Origin: Symbiodinium natans
Lineage: Eukaryota; Sar; Dinophyceae; Suessiales; Symbiodiniaceae
Assembly: GCA_905221605.1 (NCBI GenBank)
Contig: CAJNDS010000846.1
Span: 791,501 to 855,500 of the forward strand
Direction of reading: 5' to 3'
Length of the DNA stretch: 64,000 bases
Below are positions 54,086 to 63,945 of this stretch, piece after piece (the stretch's first letter is position 1; every line of letters starts with the position of its first letter). The notes beneath the pieces are model-generated. The model was not told the DNA's origin. It was given only the letters and a program-made list of their open reading frames with translations, and did no database searches. Made by a program: the position numbers and the translations under genes.

Positions 54086-56084
54086 GCGGCATGATGCAGA
54101 TGGACTTGTACTTCAGCTTGTGACACGCATTTCGGCACCAAGCTTCCAGCCGAGCCAGTGAGAGGTTTGGGAACAAGGAGTCAACGCATCTCGCCACCCA
54201 AAGTGTCATGGCTTCACGTAGCCAGTCCCTGTCGCCGAGCTCAGCGAGAAGCACTGAGTCATCGGAGTCGCCGGTTTTGGTGACCTCGCCCAACGCTGAA
54301 GGCGCCACGACAATGGCCCAGTGTTTGTAGCGAGCTCCTCGAGGCCGTCCAAGGTGTCGAAGGGTGAGCCCGATGCACTCGGAAGGCCGCATGTACGTGT
54401 CATACTGGATGAGGATTTCCAAGGCAATGTCGAGAGCGTTGTTCTCTATGAAGATGAGACCCATGGCGACCTTCATCTCTCGCCGGACAGAGGGCCAGAG
54501 TGGAGCTCTGTGGTCCAAATGTTCCGACATGAAGCGGTAGACGACCGAGAGGGAGGCCAGAGCCGGCCTGAAGAGCTGGAAGTGGAAGTTAATAAGGCCA
54601 AGCCAAACACGGAGGACACGACCGTTGACTCGCCGTCGTCGAAGTAGCCCACGGGTGGCCTTCCATAGCTTCCACGCCCGCTCTGTTTTTGACCTAGCCG
54701 TCGCCCCGTCTCTGAAGTCCAGAAAAAGCCCAAGGCTGTCAAGGCAGAGGTCCGGCTCCACGTTGTCCACTGTGAAGGGAATGCCCAGGTCCGCGAAGCG
54801 CTCCGAGATTTGGCCCATGCGACGTCCCGCATCCCCACACTGACCTCCAAAGGTGTGCACATTGTCAACGTAGACGCTGACGACAGGGAGCCCAGGCTTT
54901 ACAGGTGGGGCGGGGCGCCGGTCTCGAACTTCATCTTCTCCGGGTCCAGCGCTGCTGAGGGAGGCCTGGTAGGAGACAATTTCATTCGCCAGAAAGAGGG
55001 CCCACGACCATCCCATGGGAACCCCTCGGAAGGCGGCAAAGACTCGTTCTCCCGGTTGAAGAGGGCGTGTGTCTCCCAGCTCGTCATCAAAGATGTTGCC
55101 AGGATGTAATCCCAATTCTTCCAATTCGTCTCCACTAAATGAATCGTCAAAAGCGAACCACTTTGACAAAGATGGCACGACAAAGTTGTAGAAGCAGTCC
55201 CCGACGTCGCCGGCCTCGGCTGAGACCTGGATCTTGCCGGCCTCATCTCGCCCCAAAAGTCCTCCGCATCCGTTTGCCACGAGCGTGTCCGGGGAAAGGT
55301 CAAGCGAGGTCAAAGAAGCCGGAGTTCCAAGCCTTGTGGTCGGAGGAGTGCGCTGGAAGGCGTTGGCCTGTCGAGCGTCAATGATCAGTCTCTGCATGCC
55401 ATCTTTCTTCTTGACCATAAAGATGCCCGCTCGCGCCCTCCTGCGAAGGCAAAAGTCGAGGAGTTGGCACCGGTGTAACGCACGGTAGAGGTCTATGCGA
55501 AGCCGGTCATGGCGAAGCGCAGGGTCCCAGTACGGTTCGACCAGAACCCCAGACTCTGCGAGGGCCTGCTGCTCCTGGCGCGGTCGTTCCACCAGGTCTT
55601 CGAAGTAGTCGATGTAGCCCCTAACCTCGGGAGGTGCCAAGTCTCGAGCGTTTTGAGGGCATAGGCGTCGCTGAAGAATCTTCACTTTGCTTAAGTCACA
55701 GGATGCGAGGCTCACGCTCTCCTGGTTGTACAGGTTGGCGCGCTGGTTGAGCTCCTGCAGGGCGGATTCCTCGGTGACATTGTCCGGACAGTTCCCGTAC
55801 AACAAGACCCGTCTAGAGACGTCGGAGAGGATCCACTTCTGAACTGCAGTCAGAGGGAGCCCAGGAAAAATGGCTTTGTCGTTACTGGCAGCGGCGAGTG
55901 TGTTCAAAGACCGCAGGCTGCAGTCTACCCGCCGAAGCTGCTCATTGCGTTCTGACCCTTGGCTGCAAAAGTGAGGAGGTAGCCGAGGGAGAGGAAAAGG
56001 GTCTCCATGCCGTCGTCGAAGAGAAGGCGACCGGATACTGAATTCGTGCCATGCATCTGCCTTGGAGTCGGGGCGCCAGGACAT
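54045..56084 (-). CDS. Reverse transcriptase joined to N-terminal part of a tyrosine recombinase
   Basis: 679 codons from ATG. RT motifs: GIFMVKKKDGMQRLIIDARQ (about residues 220-239), GDVGDCFYNF (292-301, motif A region), FRGVPMGWSWALF (352-364, motif B), VSVYVDN (402-408, motif C). The catalytic motif reads YVDN, not YxDD. From residue 551 the recombinase helix begins, with catalytic arginine in YMRPSECIGL (R566). The ORF ends PHTAAQW through a frameshift exactly at the H-x-x-R box. The RNase H-like region expected between RT and recombinase is not evident, so an internal deletion near residue 545-552 is likely. Confidence 0.82.
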   Translation of the reverse strand: MSWRPDSKADAWHEFSIRSPSLRRRHGDPFPLPRLPPHFCSQGSERNEQLRRVDCSLRSLNTLAAASNDKAIFPGLPLTAVQKWILSDVSRRVLLYGNCPDNVTEESALQELNQRANLYNQESVSLASCDLSKVKILQRRLCPQNARDLAPPEVRGYIDYFEDLVERPRQEQQALAESGVLVEPYWDPALRHDRLRIDLYRALHRCQLLDFCLRRRARAGIFMVKKKDGMQRLIIDARQANAFQRTPPTTRLGTPASLTSLDLSPDTLVANGCGGLLGRDEAGKIQVSAEAGDVGDCFYNFVVPSLSKWFAFDDSFSGDELEELGLHPGNIFDDELGDTRPLQPGERVFAAFRGVPMGWSWALFLANEIVSYQASLSSAGPGEDEVRDRRPAPPVKPGLPVVSVYVDNVHTFGGQCGDAGRRMGQISERFADLGIPFTVDNVEPDLCLDSLGLFLDFRDGATARSKTERAWKLWKATRGLLRRRRVNGRVLRVWLGLINFHFQLFRPALASLSVVYRFMSEHLDHRAPLWPSVRREMKVAMGLIFIENNALDIALEILIQYDTYMRPSECIGLTLRHLGRPRGARYKHWAIVVAPSALGEVTKTGDSDDSVLLAELGDRDWLREAMTLWVARCVDSLFPNLSLARLEAWCRNACHKLKYKSICIMPHTAAQWCVERRLP
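54096..56060 (+). other. No plus-strand gene opposite the retroelement
   Basis: Plus-strand frames of up to 149 codons lie opposite the RT and gag ORFs; they are shadows of the minus-strand coding sequence. Confidence 0.85.
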
Positions 56085-56116
56085 GTCCCAGGCAGCAGCA
56101 CCCCGAGATGTCTCTC

Positions 56117-56971
56117 TTACTTGCCGTCCCGGCCACCCGAGCCGGCGGCCGTCGGATCTTCACCTCCCTTGCCTTTCTTCTTCTTTTTCTTCTTTCTTGT
56201 CCCGGCAGCGGAGCCCCCATCTTCAGAAGACGAGTCGCCGCCCTGGCCTTTGCCGCCTCGTCCTGCCCGAAGCTGGCGCCTCTCCTGGTTGAAGAGCCGC
56301 TCCTGCTTCCAGATGGAGGCCCTCTCCTTAAGGCGGTTGCTGACCCACTCGGAGAACTTCGAAGTGCTGGCCCTTCCATCTGGAAGTTGGGCGGCGCCGC
56401 TGACGATGTCCAAGCCGGAGAAGTCAGGCTGGTGAGGGTTCCGCTCGACCGCGAGCTCAACTTGGATGAGCCAGCGCACCATGTGCTCCCCGCTCGCTAA
56501 GACCGAAGTGTCCACCTGGTCAAAGGAGTGCATCAGGCGAAGAGCTTCGCAGAGTGAGCGGTGTATGTGCGCTGCGCTTGTCTTCTTGTTGACGCCCGAG
56601 AGCCTGAGCCATTCTGAATGGTAGATGAGGAACTCCCCCGCGCTTGCTGCGACGGCCTCGTGGAGCTCCTTGGCCGCCCGGACCCCGCCGATTGGGAACT
56701 CCTTGTCCTCGACATTCTTCATCAGGGCGACGGCCTCCTTCAAGTCCAGTCGCTTCTTCCCAGCAGCATCACGGTGGTCGCCGAGAAGTCTGACATCCGA
56801 AAGGTCAAGGCCTCTCTTCTTGCGCCAGGTCTCGAGGTCGCGGGTCATAACCCGCTCCACGAAGAGTTCTTCACCTCCACGTATGACCACGCCCTTCAGG
56901 GTGAACGCCAAGCCTGTCGCCTCATTCCCAAGCAACCCGGCACCGTCGAAGCTCCAAAACGACACCCGCAA
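56117..56971 (-). CDS. Gag-like ORF of the retroelement
   Basis: 284 codons. Visible features: helical charged body with RAAKELHEAVAASAGEFLIY, IHRSLCEALRLMHSFDQVD and LIQVELAVERNPHQPDFSGL, then a basic lysine-rich C-terminus (GTRKKKKKKKGKGG). The first codon is TTG, so the true start is unknown and may lie upstream or come from splicing. The frame differs from the downstream RT ORF, with 32 bp between stop and next ATG; a frameshift probably separates a once-continuous frame. No zinc knuckle seen. Confidence 0.65.
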   Translation of the reverse strand: MRVSFWSFDGAGLLGNEATGLAFTLKGVVIRGGEELFVERVMTRDLETWRKKRGLDLSDVRLLGDHRDAAGKKRLDLKEAVALMKNVEDKEFPIGGVRAAKELHEAVAASAGEFLIYHSEWLRLSGVNKKTSAAHIHRSLCEALRLMHSFDQVDTSVLASGEHMVRWLIQVELAVERNPHQPDFSGLDIVSGAAQLPDGRASTSKFSEWVSNRLKERASIWKQERLFNQERRQLRAGRGGKGQGGDSSSEDGGSAAGTRKKKKKKKGKGGEDPTAAGSGGRDGK

Positions 56972-56974
56972 AGG

Positions 56975-57120
56975 AAGCCCTAAACCCTGAACCCTGAACC
57001 CTAAACTCCAAACCCTGAACCCTAAACCCTAAACTCTAAACCCTAAACCCTAAACCCTAATTAAACCCTAAACCCTAAACCCTACACCCTAAACCCTCAA
57101 CCCTAAACCCTAAACCCTAC
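56975..57120. repeat. CCCTAAA array
   Basis: About 20 units with slips; touches the upstream end of the gag-like ORF. Confidence 0.95.
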
Positions 57121-57134
57121 CGCCCCTGAGGGCA

Positions 57135-57225
57135 GGGCCGACATCCTCCGAGCCAGGCCTCCAGGGGCCTCTGCCCCCGGGAAGTGGCAGCGCTGCGTCT
57201 ACGATGCTGCGAGCCGGCGGCCCGG
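57135..57225 (+). CDS. Possible exon, unknown
   Basis: GC-rich island between heptamer arrays; plus frame GRADILRARPPGASAPGKWQ, RCVYDAASRR. Open on more than one frame. Confidence 0.3.
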
Positions 57226-57227
57226 GT

Positions 57228-57728
57228 TTGGGGTTTAGGGTTTAGGGTTTAGGGTTTAAGGCTTAGGGTTTGGGGTTTGGGCTTGGGGTTTGGGGTTTGG
57301 TGTTTCGGGGTTCGGGGTTCGGGGTTCGGGGTTCGGTTCGGGGTTCGGGGTTCGGGGTTCGGGGTTCGGGGTTCGGGGTTCGGGGTTCGGGGTTCGGGGT
57401 TTCGGGGTTCGGGGTTCGGGGTTCGGGGTTAGGGGTTCGGGGTTCGGGGTTCGGGGTTCGTTCGGGTTCGGGTTCGGAGTTCGGTTCGGGGTTCGGGGTG
57501 GGGTTCGGGGTTCGGGGTTGGGGGTTTGGGGTTTGGGGTTTGGGGTTTGGGGTTTGGGGTTTGGGGTTTTGGGGTTTTGGGGTTTGGGGTTGGGGTGGGG
57601 TTTGGGGTTTGGGGTTTGGGGTTTGGGGTTTGGGGTTTGGGGTTTGGGGTTTGGGGTTTGGGGTTTGGGGTTTGGGGTTTGGGGTTTGGGGTTTGGGGTT
57701 TGGGGGGGTGTAGGGTTTAGAGTTTAGG
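57228..57728. repeat. 500-bp array: TTTAGGG, TTCGGGG, TTTGGGG blocks
   Basis: Three homogeneous blocks in order: a few TTTAGGG, about 30 TTCGGGG (57302-57520), about 25 TTTGGGG (57520-57705). Every plus frame is open for about 150 codons because 7 bp repeats in 21-bp coding cycles. Confidence 0.96.
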
Positions 57729-58482
57729 TTTGAGGTCTGGGGTTGAGGGTTGGACCGAAGCCCTGAACCCTAAACCCTAAACCCACGGCACCCTAAGTAG
57801 CTTCAGGAAAGGCCCTCAAGCCCTAAATCCTACACCCCACATCCTGCACCCAAGATCTCTTTTTTTCAAAAACGGCCAACTCAAGGAAATGGATTCATGT
57901 GCAGCGAGGGCAACCTGTATGCCAGATCCGCACGAGCCGCACGGCGAAAGCATGGGGCTTTTGCTTGGGGTTTTGGGCTTCGGGCCTAGCATGGTGGCTT
58001 TCGGGGAGCCTCGAAGGTTCCGCCCCGCAAAACCCGCCACGGCAGCTCAATTTTCAGAGCGACGCAGGCGGAGCGTGTGGGATGAACCTGGGCAACATTT
58101 TCTTCGGGCGGCTTCGGGTTTCCTTGTATCGTTTCGGGGCTGGGGGGCCATGCCTGAAGTACAGGCTGTATAGGGATATTAGACCTTAGGAGCTATGGAA
58201 ATTATCGGATCATGGGGATCATCAAGAATATGAAGATTACATGCAGTCTGGGGGGCATTTGAGGTTGCATGGTCCATACTCTTCCACTTTTCACAAGCCT
58301 TCCATTCAAATGCTGCATTCTGCATCGCTGGGTTTCAGATTGAGGCCGCCGGGTGTGGAGTCAGGGCTTGGGCGAAATTATCCCCTGGATCTTACGAGGA
58401 CCGCAGGACCCCTACAGCACTTCCGGAATATCGTCCGGCGGCCCATCCATCTCTGCAGGTGGGTGGGCTTTTCTTTGCGTTT

Positions 58483-58700
58483 CAGGTTTAGGGTTTAGGG
58501 TTTAGGGTTTAGGGTTTAGGGTTTAGGGTTTAGGGTTTAGGGTTTAGGGTTTAGGGTTTAGGGTTTAGGGTTTAGGGTTTATAGGTTTGAGGGTTCAGGG
58601 TTTAAGGTTGGGGTTTAGGGTTAGGGTTTAGGGTTGAGGGCTGCGGGTTTAAAGGGTTTAGGGTTTAGGGTGTAGGGTTTAGGGTTTAGGGTGTGTAGAA
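58483..58700. repeat. TTTAGGG array
   Basis: About 14 clean units, then degenerate ones with GTGTAGGG. Confidence 0.95.
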
Positions 58701-59285
58701 GGGAAGCTCGCTAAAAGCACCCCAGGCCGCTCGCTTGCGCTATCATGTAGTCCCACCCAACTATTCTCATTTAGGGTTTAGGGTTCACCCCCCAAACAGG
58801 AAGACTGCCCCTGCCGCAGGGCGGTCCCAAAAGCCTCCTGAAACCTTCTGGAGCCCGTTGGTGGCTCGTGGGGCTTTTCGAGGCTTGCGTGTGGTAAAAT
58901 GAGGGGCGCCCAACCGTCGTTTTAATACTAAAAGATTTTACCCACATGTTTAATGCGGGTCCGGGGGCAAATCCTGGATCCCCCCCCTCTTTTGGGGGTC
59001 TCATGAAGGGAAGGAGGGTGGCTCGACGGGCCCCGGCCAGCCTTGCTGAGGTCAGGTAGACGGGCAGCAAAACTGCGGGGGGGAAGCAGGGGCCTCGGCC
59101 GGCCCTGCTCCCAACCGTGGGGCAGCAAAGGGGTGGAAGGCATATGGACAGCGGCGCTCTTGGCAGTTTAGGGTTTAGGGTTCAGGGTTTCGGGTTTAGG
59201 GGTTCAGGGTTTAGGGTTTAGGGTTCAGGGTTTAGGGTTTAGGCTTTAGGGTTTAGGGTTTAGGGTTTAGGGCTTAGGGTTCAAG

Positions 59286-59430
59286 ATGAGTGTGGTTGAG
59301 TGGAACGGCGTACGCGATTGTGAATCCAGAGAGGGAGAACGGGACAGGAAGAGGAAGGTGGAAAGCAGGCCCCCATCCCTTTTGCTGCAAAATCCCTCAG
59401 CTCCACGTCCCCTCAAAGCCTGAACCCTCA
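59286..59430 (+). CDS. Possible exon from ATG, charged peptide
   Basis: Plus frame MSVVEWNGVRDCESREGERD, RKRKVESRPPSLLLQNPSAP, RPLKA to TGA. The ATG lies 6 bp after a TTTAGGG array. A second plus frame is also open. Confidence 0.38.
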
Positions 59431-59675
59431 AGCTTCAACTTGGGCCCGCGCAGGAACACAAGGGTTCGGCCACGGCCTGCAAGGGTGACACGTTCAGGGT
59501 TTAGGGTTTAGGGTTTAGGGTTGAGAGTTAAGGCTTTAAAGTTGAGATGGGTGTTGAGGGCCTGGGCTCGGGTAGGTTTGGGTCGTTTGGGGTAGGTGGT
59601 CAGCTTCTTCTGCCCCTGCGGTGAGGGCTTGAGACCAGGAGCAGCAAAGCGAAAGGTACCAGGTACTGGGCCTTA

Positions 59676-60083
59676 CTAGGGGGGTAGACAGTCTGCAGGG
59701 AGGGCCAGCTTTTTCAGGCTGCATCTGAGGATGTAGCTTGTCTGGGCTTGTCGGTACACAAAGCTCAAGCAGCTCCCCCGCAGCGACGGCACAGGCAAGC
59801 AGCATTCGGAGGCAACCCCAACACCATTCAATCTCAGTGGGTTCGAGGGAGTCATGAATGGGTTGTGGGGAGCATTCTCAAGAGACTGGCGTGCATCGTC
59901 AAACCACCCTGCATGAGTAACCATGCATAAATCACTCGTGCATGCTGAGATGCCCTGAACCCTAAACCGCTTGCAGAATGAATTTCCGAGCATGAACCAC
60001 GGCTGCAACAAGACCAAGTGTGGAGGCTGCGCCGATTGCAACAGCATTTCATGAGTGCTCGTCGTGCTCGCAGCCGCTAGCAC
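59676..60083 (-). CDS. Possible ORF, unknown protein
   Basis: 135-codon minus frame including HAGWFDDARQSLENAPHNPF, MTPSNPLRLNGVGVASECCL and GSCLSFVYRQAQTSYILRCS. Cysteine-rich in part; no motif recognised and no splice sites assigned. Confidence 0.36.
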   Translation of the reverse strand: MLAAASTTSTHEMLLQSAQPPHLVLLQPWFMLGNSFCKRFRVQGISACTSDLCMVTHAGWFDDARQSLENAPHNPFMTPSNPLRLNGVGVASECCLPVPSLRGSCLSFVYRQAQTSYILRCSLKKLALPADCLPP

Positions 60084-60263
60084 TCAATCACAGCTGGGGT
60101 ACTTCATTCAAACGAGCGTGTATGCTAAAGACGTTGCCTGCCTAAATGGGCCCGCACTGCCGTGAGCTCTTCGAAAGATCCTGTGCTGGACCCCTACTCA
60201 TAGTTCTCGAACCTTAGGCCGCAAAACCTGGATGGAAGCTGCAAGGGAGATACCCTGGCCCCG

Positions 60264-60599
60264 GTGGCTGGGACTGCGCAGATGTTCCAAGGTCGGCCAA
60301 GAACGAGCAGGCATGTCCTGCCTTGCTGGCTATTTGACATCGGCCATGGACTAGGCTTGCCCTTGAAAACCTCTGAGAAGATTTTCAATGTCACGATGTC
60401 CCACGGTCCTGCCTTGTCAAGCTATCAGACACACAACTGCCAACTTCAAACCACCTTAATTCTGGCAGACGTACACGCCTGCCAACGGCAGTTCTCAAGG
60501 GCAGGGATGCAGGCTCGGTTCAACGCTCGCTGCCGAGCATACGAGATTGGCATTTTCGCACGTGCAGGTCCAGGATGGCTGCCTGGAATCCTCAGATGA
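60264..60599 (+). CDS. Possible exon/ORF, unknown protein
   Basis: 111-codon plus frame with HVLPCWLFDIGHGLGLPLKT, SEKIFNVTMSHGPALSSYQT and ARFNARCRAYEIGIFARAGP. No recognisable domain. The minus strand is partly open too. Confidence 0.4.
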   Translation: MAGTAQMFQGRPRTSRHVLPCWLFDIGHGLGLPLKTSEKIFNVTMSHGPALSSYQTHNCQLQTTLILADVHACQRQFSRAGMQARFNARCRAYEIGIFARAGPGWLPGILR

Positions 60600-61023
60600 T
60601 TTTTTGTCTGTCATCCCTCTCCCCCTGTGTTCGAGCCAGATGGGCCTCCCAGCAGCAAGAAGACTGGCGAACTTAACTGCTGCTAACACAAGCTTTCCGA
60701 GTCAGAAGTCCTGCTGTGGGGCCGCACTGCCTAGCGGAGTGTGGCATTAGATACATCGATACATCTATCTCTGTTGGGGCCCAGGTTGCAGGCCCGCCGA
60801 CCGTGGATTCCCTTCTCCTCTGCCAAGCCTCTTGAACCTGGGTAGTTTTCTGATGACCGTCCATTTTGGGGAAAGGGGTACCCTGATACAAGGCCCCCAA
60901 AATAGTTAGATAGACCATGACAGGCTGCTAGGGCTCAAGATTGGCCTGGGAAGTCTCTCATATAGGGACCTGAATAATTAGAATGGGGTTTTGGGGGCAT
61001 GCGTGCGAAAGCCTGTCCAAGTC

Positions 61024-61113
61024 GGTAGGGGGGTTTTTGGGGGGTTATTGTGGTATAATTACAAAGGGCCCATAAAGGAATATGATTTGTAAATATTCCG
61101 ACCCCTTACATTA
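61024..61113. repeat. MITE-2 copy
   Basis: Core GGGCCCATAAAGGAATATGA then GTAAATATTCCGACCCC. Same order of blocks as the other two copies. Confidence 0.7.
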
Positions 61114-61307
61114 GAGTTGGTACTGGTGGGGGGCCAGGTTCCTCAGCTTCCAGCAGAGGTGAGGTTTGTCCACGGAGGCGCACATGAGCAAGTCATCCCC
61201 CAAACCCTAAGCCCCAAGCCCATAAACCCTAAACCCTAAACTCCTGAACCCCTGAACCTTCGGACCCCCCACTCCTCTCGCCTGTGGCTCGGCGCGAGCA
61301 GGTAATA

Positions 61308-61627
61308 TAATCCGAGCTCCTGTTTAATTAAACCCCCTATATTTGAAGAAAAATTTTTTGCCCGGATTCCCGCCGGAAGACTACTTTCCATTACGATGGA
61401 TTTCGTATGGGCCAAACCCCCCACATTTAAAGAATTTTTGTTTGCGGGGGTTGTCAAATTTTGAAACTCTGCCTTTCTGAAAGCTTTTTTCTTCTGCAGG
61501 GACGTTTGGGTTCTTATTGTTTTGTAATAGAGAAACCATACGGGGCCATGGTCCAACTATTGCGGAACCCTGCCTTCCTTATTGTGGGGGGGGGGGGCCC
61601 CCCCCAATTAAACAGGAGCTCGGATTA
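61308..61627. mobile_element. 320-bp element with 22-bp terminal inverted repeats
   Basis: The 22 bp at 61308-61329 (TAATCCGAGCTCCTG...) are the exact reverse complement of 61606-61627. Inside, an AAACCCCC...ATTT..AGAA block occurs twice in direct order (about 61330 and 61414). AT-rich with a long G/C homopolymer run (61586-61605). The 106-codon minus ORF across it is not evidence of a transposase. Target-site duplication not clear. Confidence 0.85.
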
Positions 61628-62450
61628 GAACGGACAACCGAGCTTCCCCGGAAAAGCCAGGGCCGCTGGAATTCCCGCGTTTCTGGTGCTTGGGATTTTG
61701 GGATCAAGGATTTGGGTTAGGAGACTGTAGGGGCGGGGGCGCAGGGTGCTGACGCCCGTGGCCTAGCGGAAGCTGCCCGAAACTGCAAATACGCAGCACT
61801 CAACACATCCTCTGATGAAGCTGAGTAAGAAAGCCAAGCAGAGTCTCTGCAGACGCGATCGCGGAGGGTGCACATTCCCATCCGTCTCACGCAGGCAGAT
61901 CAGGCGCTTCATTTTACAATCTATATAGGGCTTCAGGATGTGTTGGGCCTGATCTGCAAACCCCACGAACATCGTGATGCAGAGGTGCCATCAGCCTCAC
62001 TTCCAATCGTAGGTGCTCGAAGCTTTCCTAAGGGACAGCGACATGGAACTTATTGACACTGGGCCTCTGACTCCCTCCCTGTTTTCATGGTCCAGACCTC
62101 CAAGTCTAAGTACGAGCACAATCCCTCAAGTTGGCCAGAAGAATTAGAGCATCCCAGAGATTTTTGTAGGGGGCGGCTGAGACTGTTGCAGACTTTGAAG
62201 GGTCTTCCGTGATTCAGCAGGCCTAGCAGCTGAGAACATTGTATTCCTGCCGCGGCAGCTGTGCCCTAAGCATCGTCCAGGGCCATGCGCCTCGCCTACA
62301 AACCAATGGCATCCGAGACCTTAAGCTTTGCCTCAGTCCTTTCCACATGCTACACCACCCTCCAAAATAGTCTTCCCCTAAAGCCCCAAAACCCTAGATA
62401 CCCTAGATACCCTAGAAACCCCAAAACCCGAAAATCCCAAACCCCAAACT

Positions 62451-62726
62451 CTAAGTTGCAACGCCCAAGCGAAGCCCAGCATCGTCCGCCTCTGGAAATC
62501 CAAGGTGGCTGATCATCGAAGCAATGGTCAAATTGCGCAAACCGCGCTCGAGGTGTTGGCGCTCCTGCAGCAGTGCTGCCCTTGCTCTTGCTTTCTCTCG
62601 GCGAGCCAAGGAAGAGGACATAAACACCAAGAAGAACCGAATGTCAATGTATGCGACATTGTATCCAGACGAGCCATCAGGTAGCCTTGCTGCATCCAGG
62701 CAAAAACATCCTACTGAAGAAACCAA
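62451..62726 (-). CDS. Probable exon, helical unknown protein
   Basis: Minus frame GYNVAYIDIRFFLVFMSSSL, ARREKARARAALLQERQHLE, RGLRNLTIASMISHLGFPEA, DDAGLRLGVAT. It contains a strong amphipathic basic helix. The plus strand is also open (153 codons) but runs through a repeat copy at 62840. Confidence 0.5.
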   Translation of the reverse strand: MVSSVGCFCLDAARLPDGSSGYNVAYIDIRFFLVFMSSSLARREKARARAALLQERQHLERGLRNLTIASMISHLGFPEADDAGLRLGVAT

Positions 62727-62837
62727 TCAAGGACTACATGCTAACTGGGTGCAAACGCTGGGGCCGCCTGGGTGGAGGACTAGTCGGAGAGTCTGCCAAG
62801 ACTCTTCGCAGTACTCCATTCAACATCTGGAGTTTAT

Positions 62838-62912
62838 GAAGATAGGGGACAATAGGGGGATCCCCTTTTTGATAAGGACTCCAATATGGTACCCCGAATA
62901 TCGTAAACCCCC
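62838..62912. repeat. MITE-3 fragment
   Basis: It keeps the right end (GGTACCCCGAATATCGTAAA then CCCCC) and an interior AGATAGGGGAC block, but lacks the outer left inverted repeat. Confidence 0.6.
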
Positions 62913-63390
62913 GTATGCGAAAGCTATGCTAAGGAGTGTCTTCTTCGCATGGGATCCGCGTGCCATCCCTGCCATTTCAACGTGATGAAATTCATGGCAT
63001 CAAGGAATAAGGAGCCACATCAAACGCGCTTGCAGAACTTGCTTCCGGATTCATGTAGTAGAGAGCCAAACTATGATTTCTTCAAAGGTTTTCAGGAGCT
63101 TCGTCGCAAGAACACCCAACACCGCCACAGGAAGCATCCGAAGCATGTGGATTGCAACGGATGCCCCCCAAGCCCTCAAAGCCTCTAAGACTCTAAGTAC
63201 CCATCTCAACCCCCACTCCCGCAGCATCCCCACAGGCCTTGCGGCGCAAAAGTATTGGAGGCTCCTGTATCCTCGCCTGACAGGTTGCAAGTTTCAGGTT
63301 TGGCTCTTCACCACAGTCTTGGTTGCCAAACGATCGAGCAGCTAGAGCATTGGAACAGCAAAAGCTCGATGGAACCGGTTAAGTTGCAAC

Positions 63391-63945
63391 ATGCTGGCAA
63401 GTTCTTCTCAAGACGGAATACGCATGCACATTTGCAACCCGTCTGCGGCCCAGAAAATGCTTTACGGGGCAGTGCTCAGGGGGCTGCGGCTTGGACCTCC
63501 GAACCCTGATGGCATGTGCGCTGCCCAATCGATTCGAGTCTCAACCAACTTCCATGATGAGACACCTATCTCGGTTCACTACAAATTTCAGAAGAGCCGC
63601 TGTCGTTTCCGACGTCGAGCTATTGTTGCCCAAGCTTGTTTCGGAAACGCTGTTGGATTCAAGATGCGGCGCGTCTCAGCAAAGCCGAGCTGATGTTGCC
63701 TGCCGAATATCAATTATCTATTTACTCCACCATGGAGCAGCTGTGTGCGCGCACGCCTGCTTGCAGCGGCTTTTGCTATGCAGGGGGCGCCCTATGGCTT
63801 CAACGTCTTTCGCAGGAACCCTCGTGTTGAAGAGCTTTTTCGGGCGCCCCCAGTGCTCCCGCCAAGTCGACCTCTCCTGTGGCCGTCCACAGAATGCAGA
63901 AGCCCACTTTTCCGTGCTTCATCAATGAAGTCGAAGCCGATCTAG
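63391..63945 (+). CDS. Possible coding region near the window end, frame uncertain
   Basis: Three overlapping plus frames of 64-145 codons look protein-like (for example FTTNFRRAAVVSDVELLLPK, FRKRCWIQDAARLSKAELML and GAPYGFNVFRRNPRVEELFR). Splices or frameshifts may join them. The region may continue past the window. Confidence 0.35.

Larger units (their letters stand above)
53302..56971 (-). mobile_element. Degenerate RT-tyrosine recombinase retroelement (DIRS-like order)
   Basis: In minus-strand order: a gag-like ORF (56971-56117), an RT ORF fused to the start of a tyrosine recombinase (56084-54045), the rest of the recombinase in another frame to a TGA at 53855, then two copies of a 205-bp sequence. 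RT plus tyrosine recombinase without integrase or protease is the DIRS/Ngaro-type order; related elements are known from dinoflagellate genomes. Outer termini were not determined. The upstream end abuts a CCCTAAA array (56975-57120). Confidence 0.8.

Noticed and set aside
57270-57727. ORFs of 145-147 codons with GFGVWGLG repeats
   Set aside because: Pure translation of TTCGGGG and TTTGGGG heptamers, open in every frame. The same holds at 28805-29158 and 38691-38990.
61236-61556. 106-codon minus ORF inside the 320-bp TIR element as a transposase
   Set aside because: Too short, repeats internal to the element drive the frame, and no DDE or other motif is visible.
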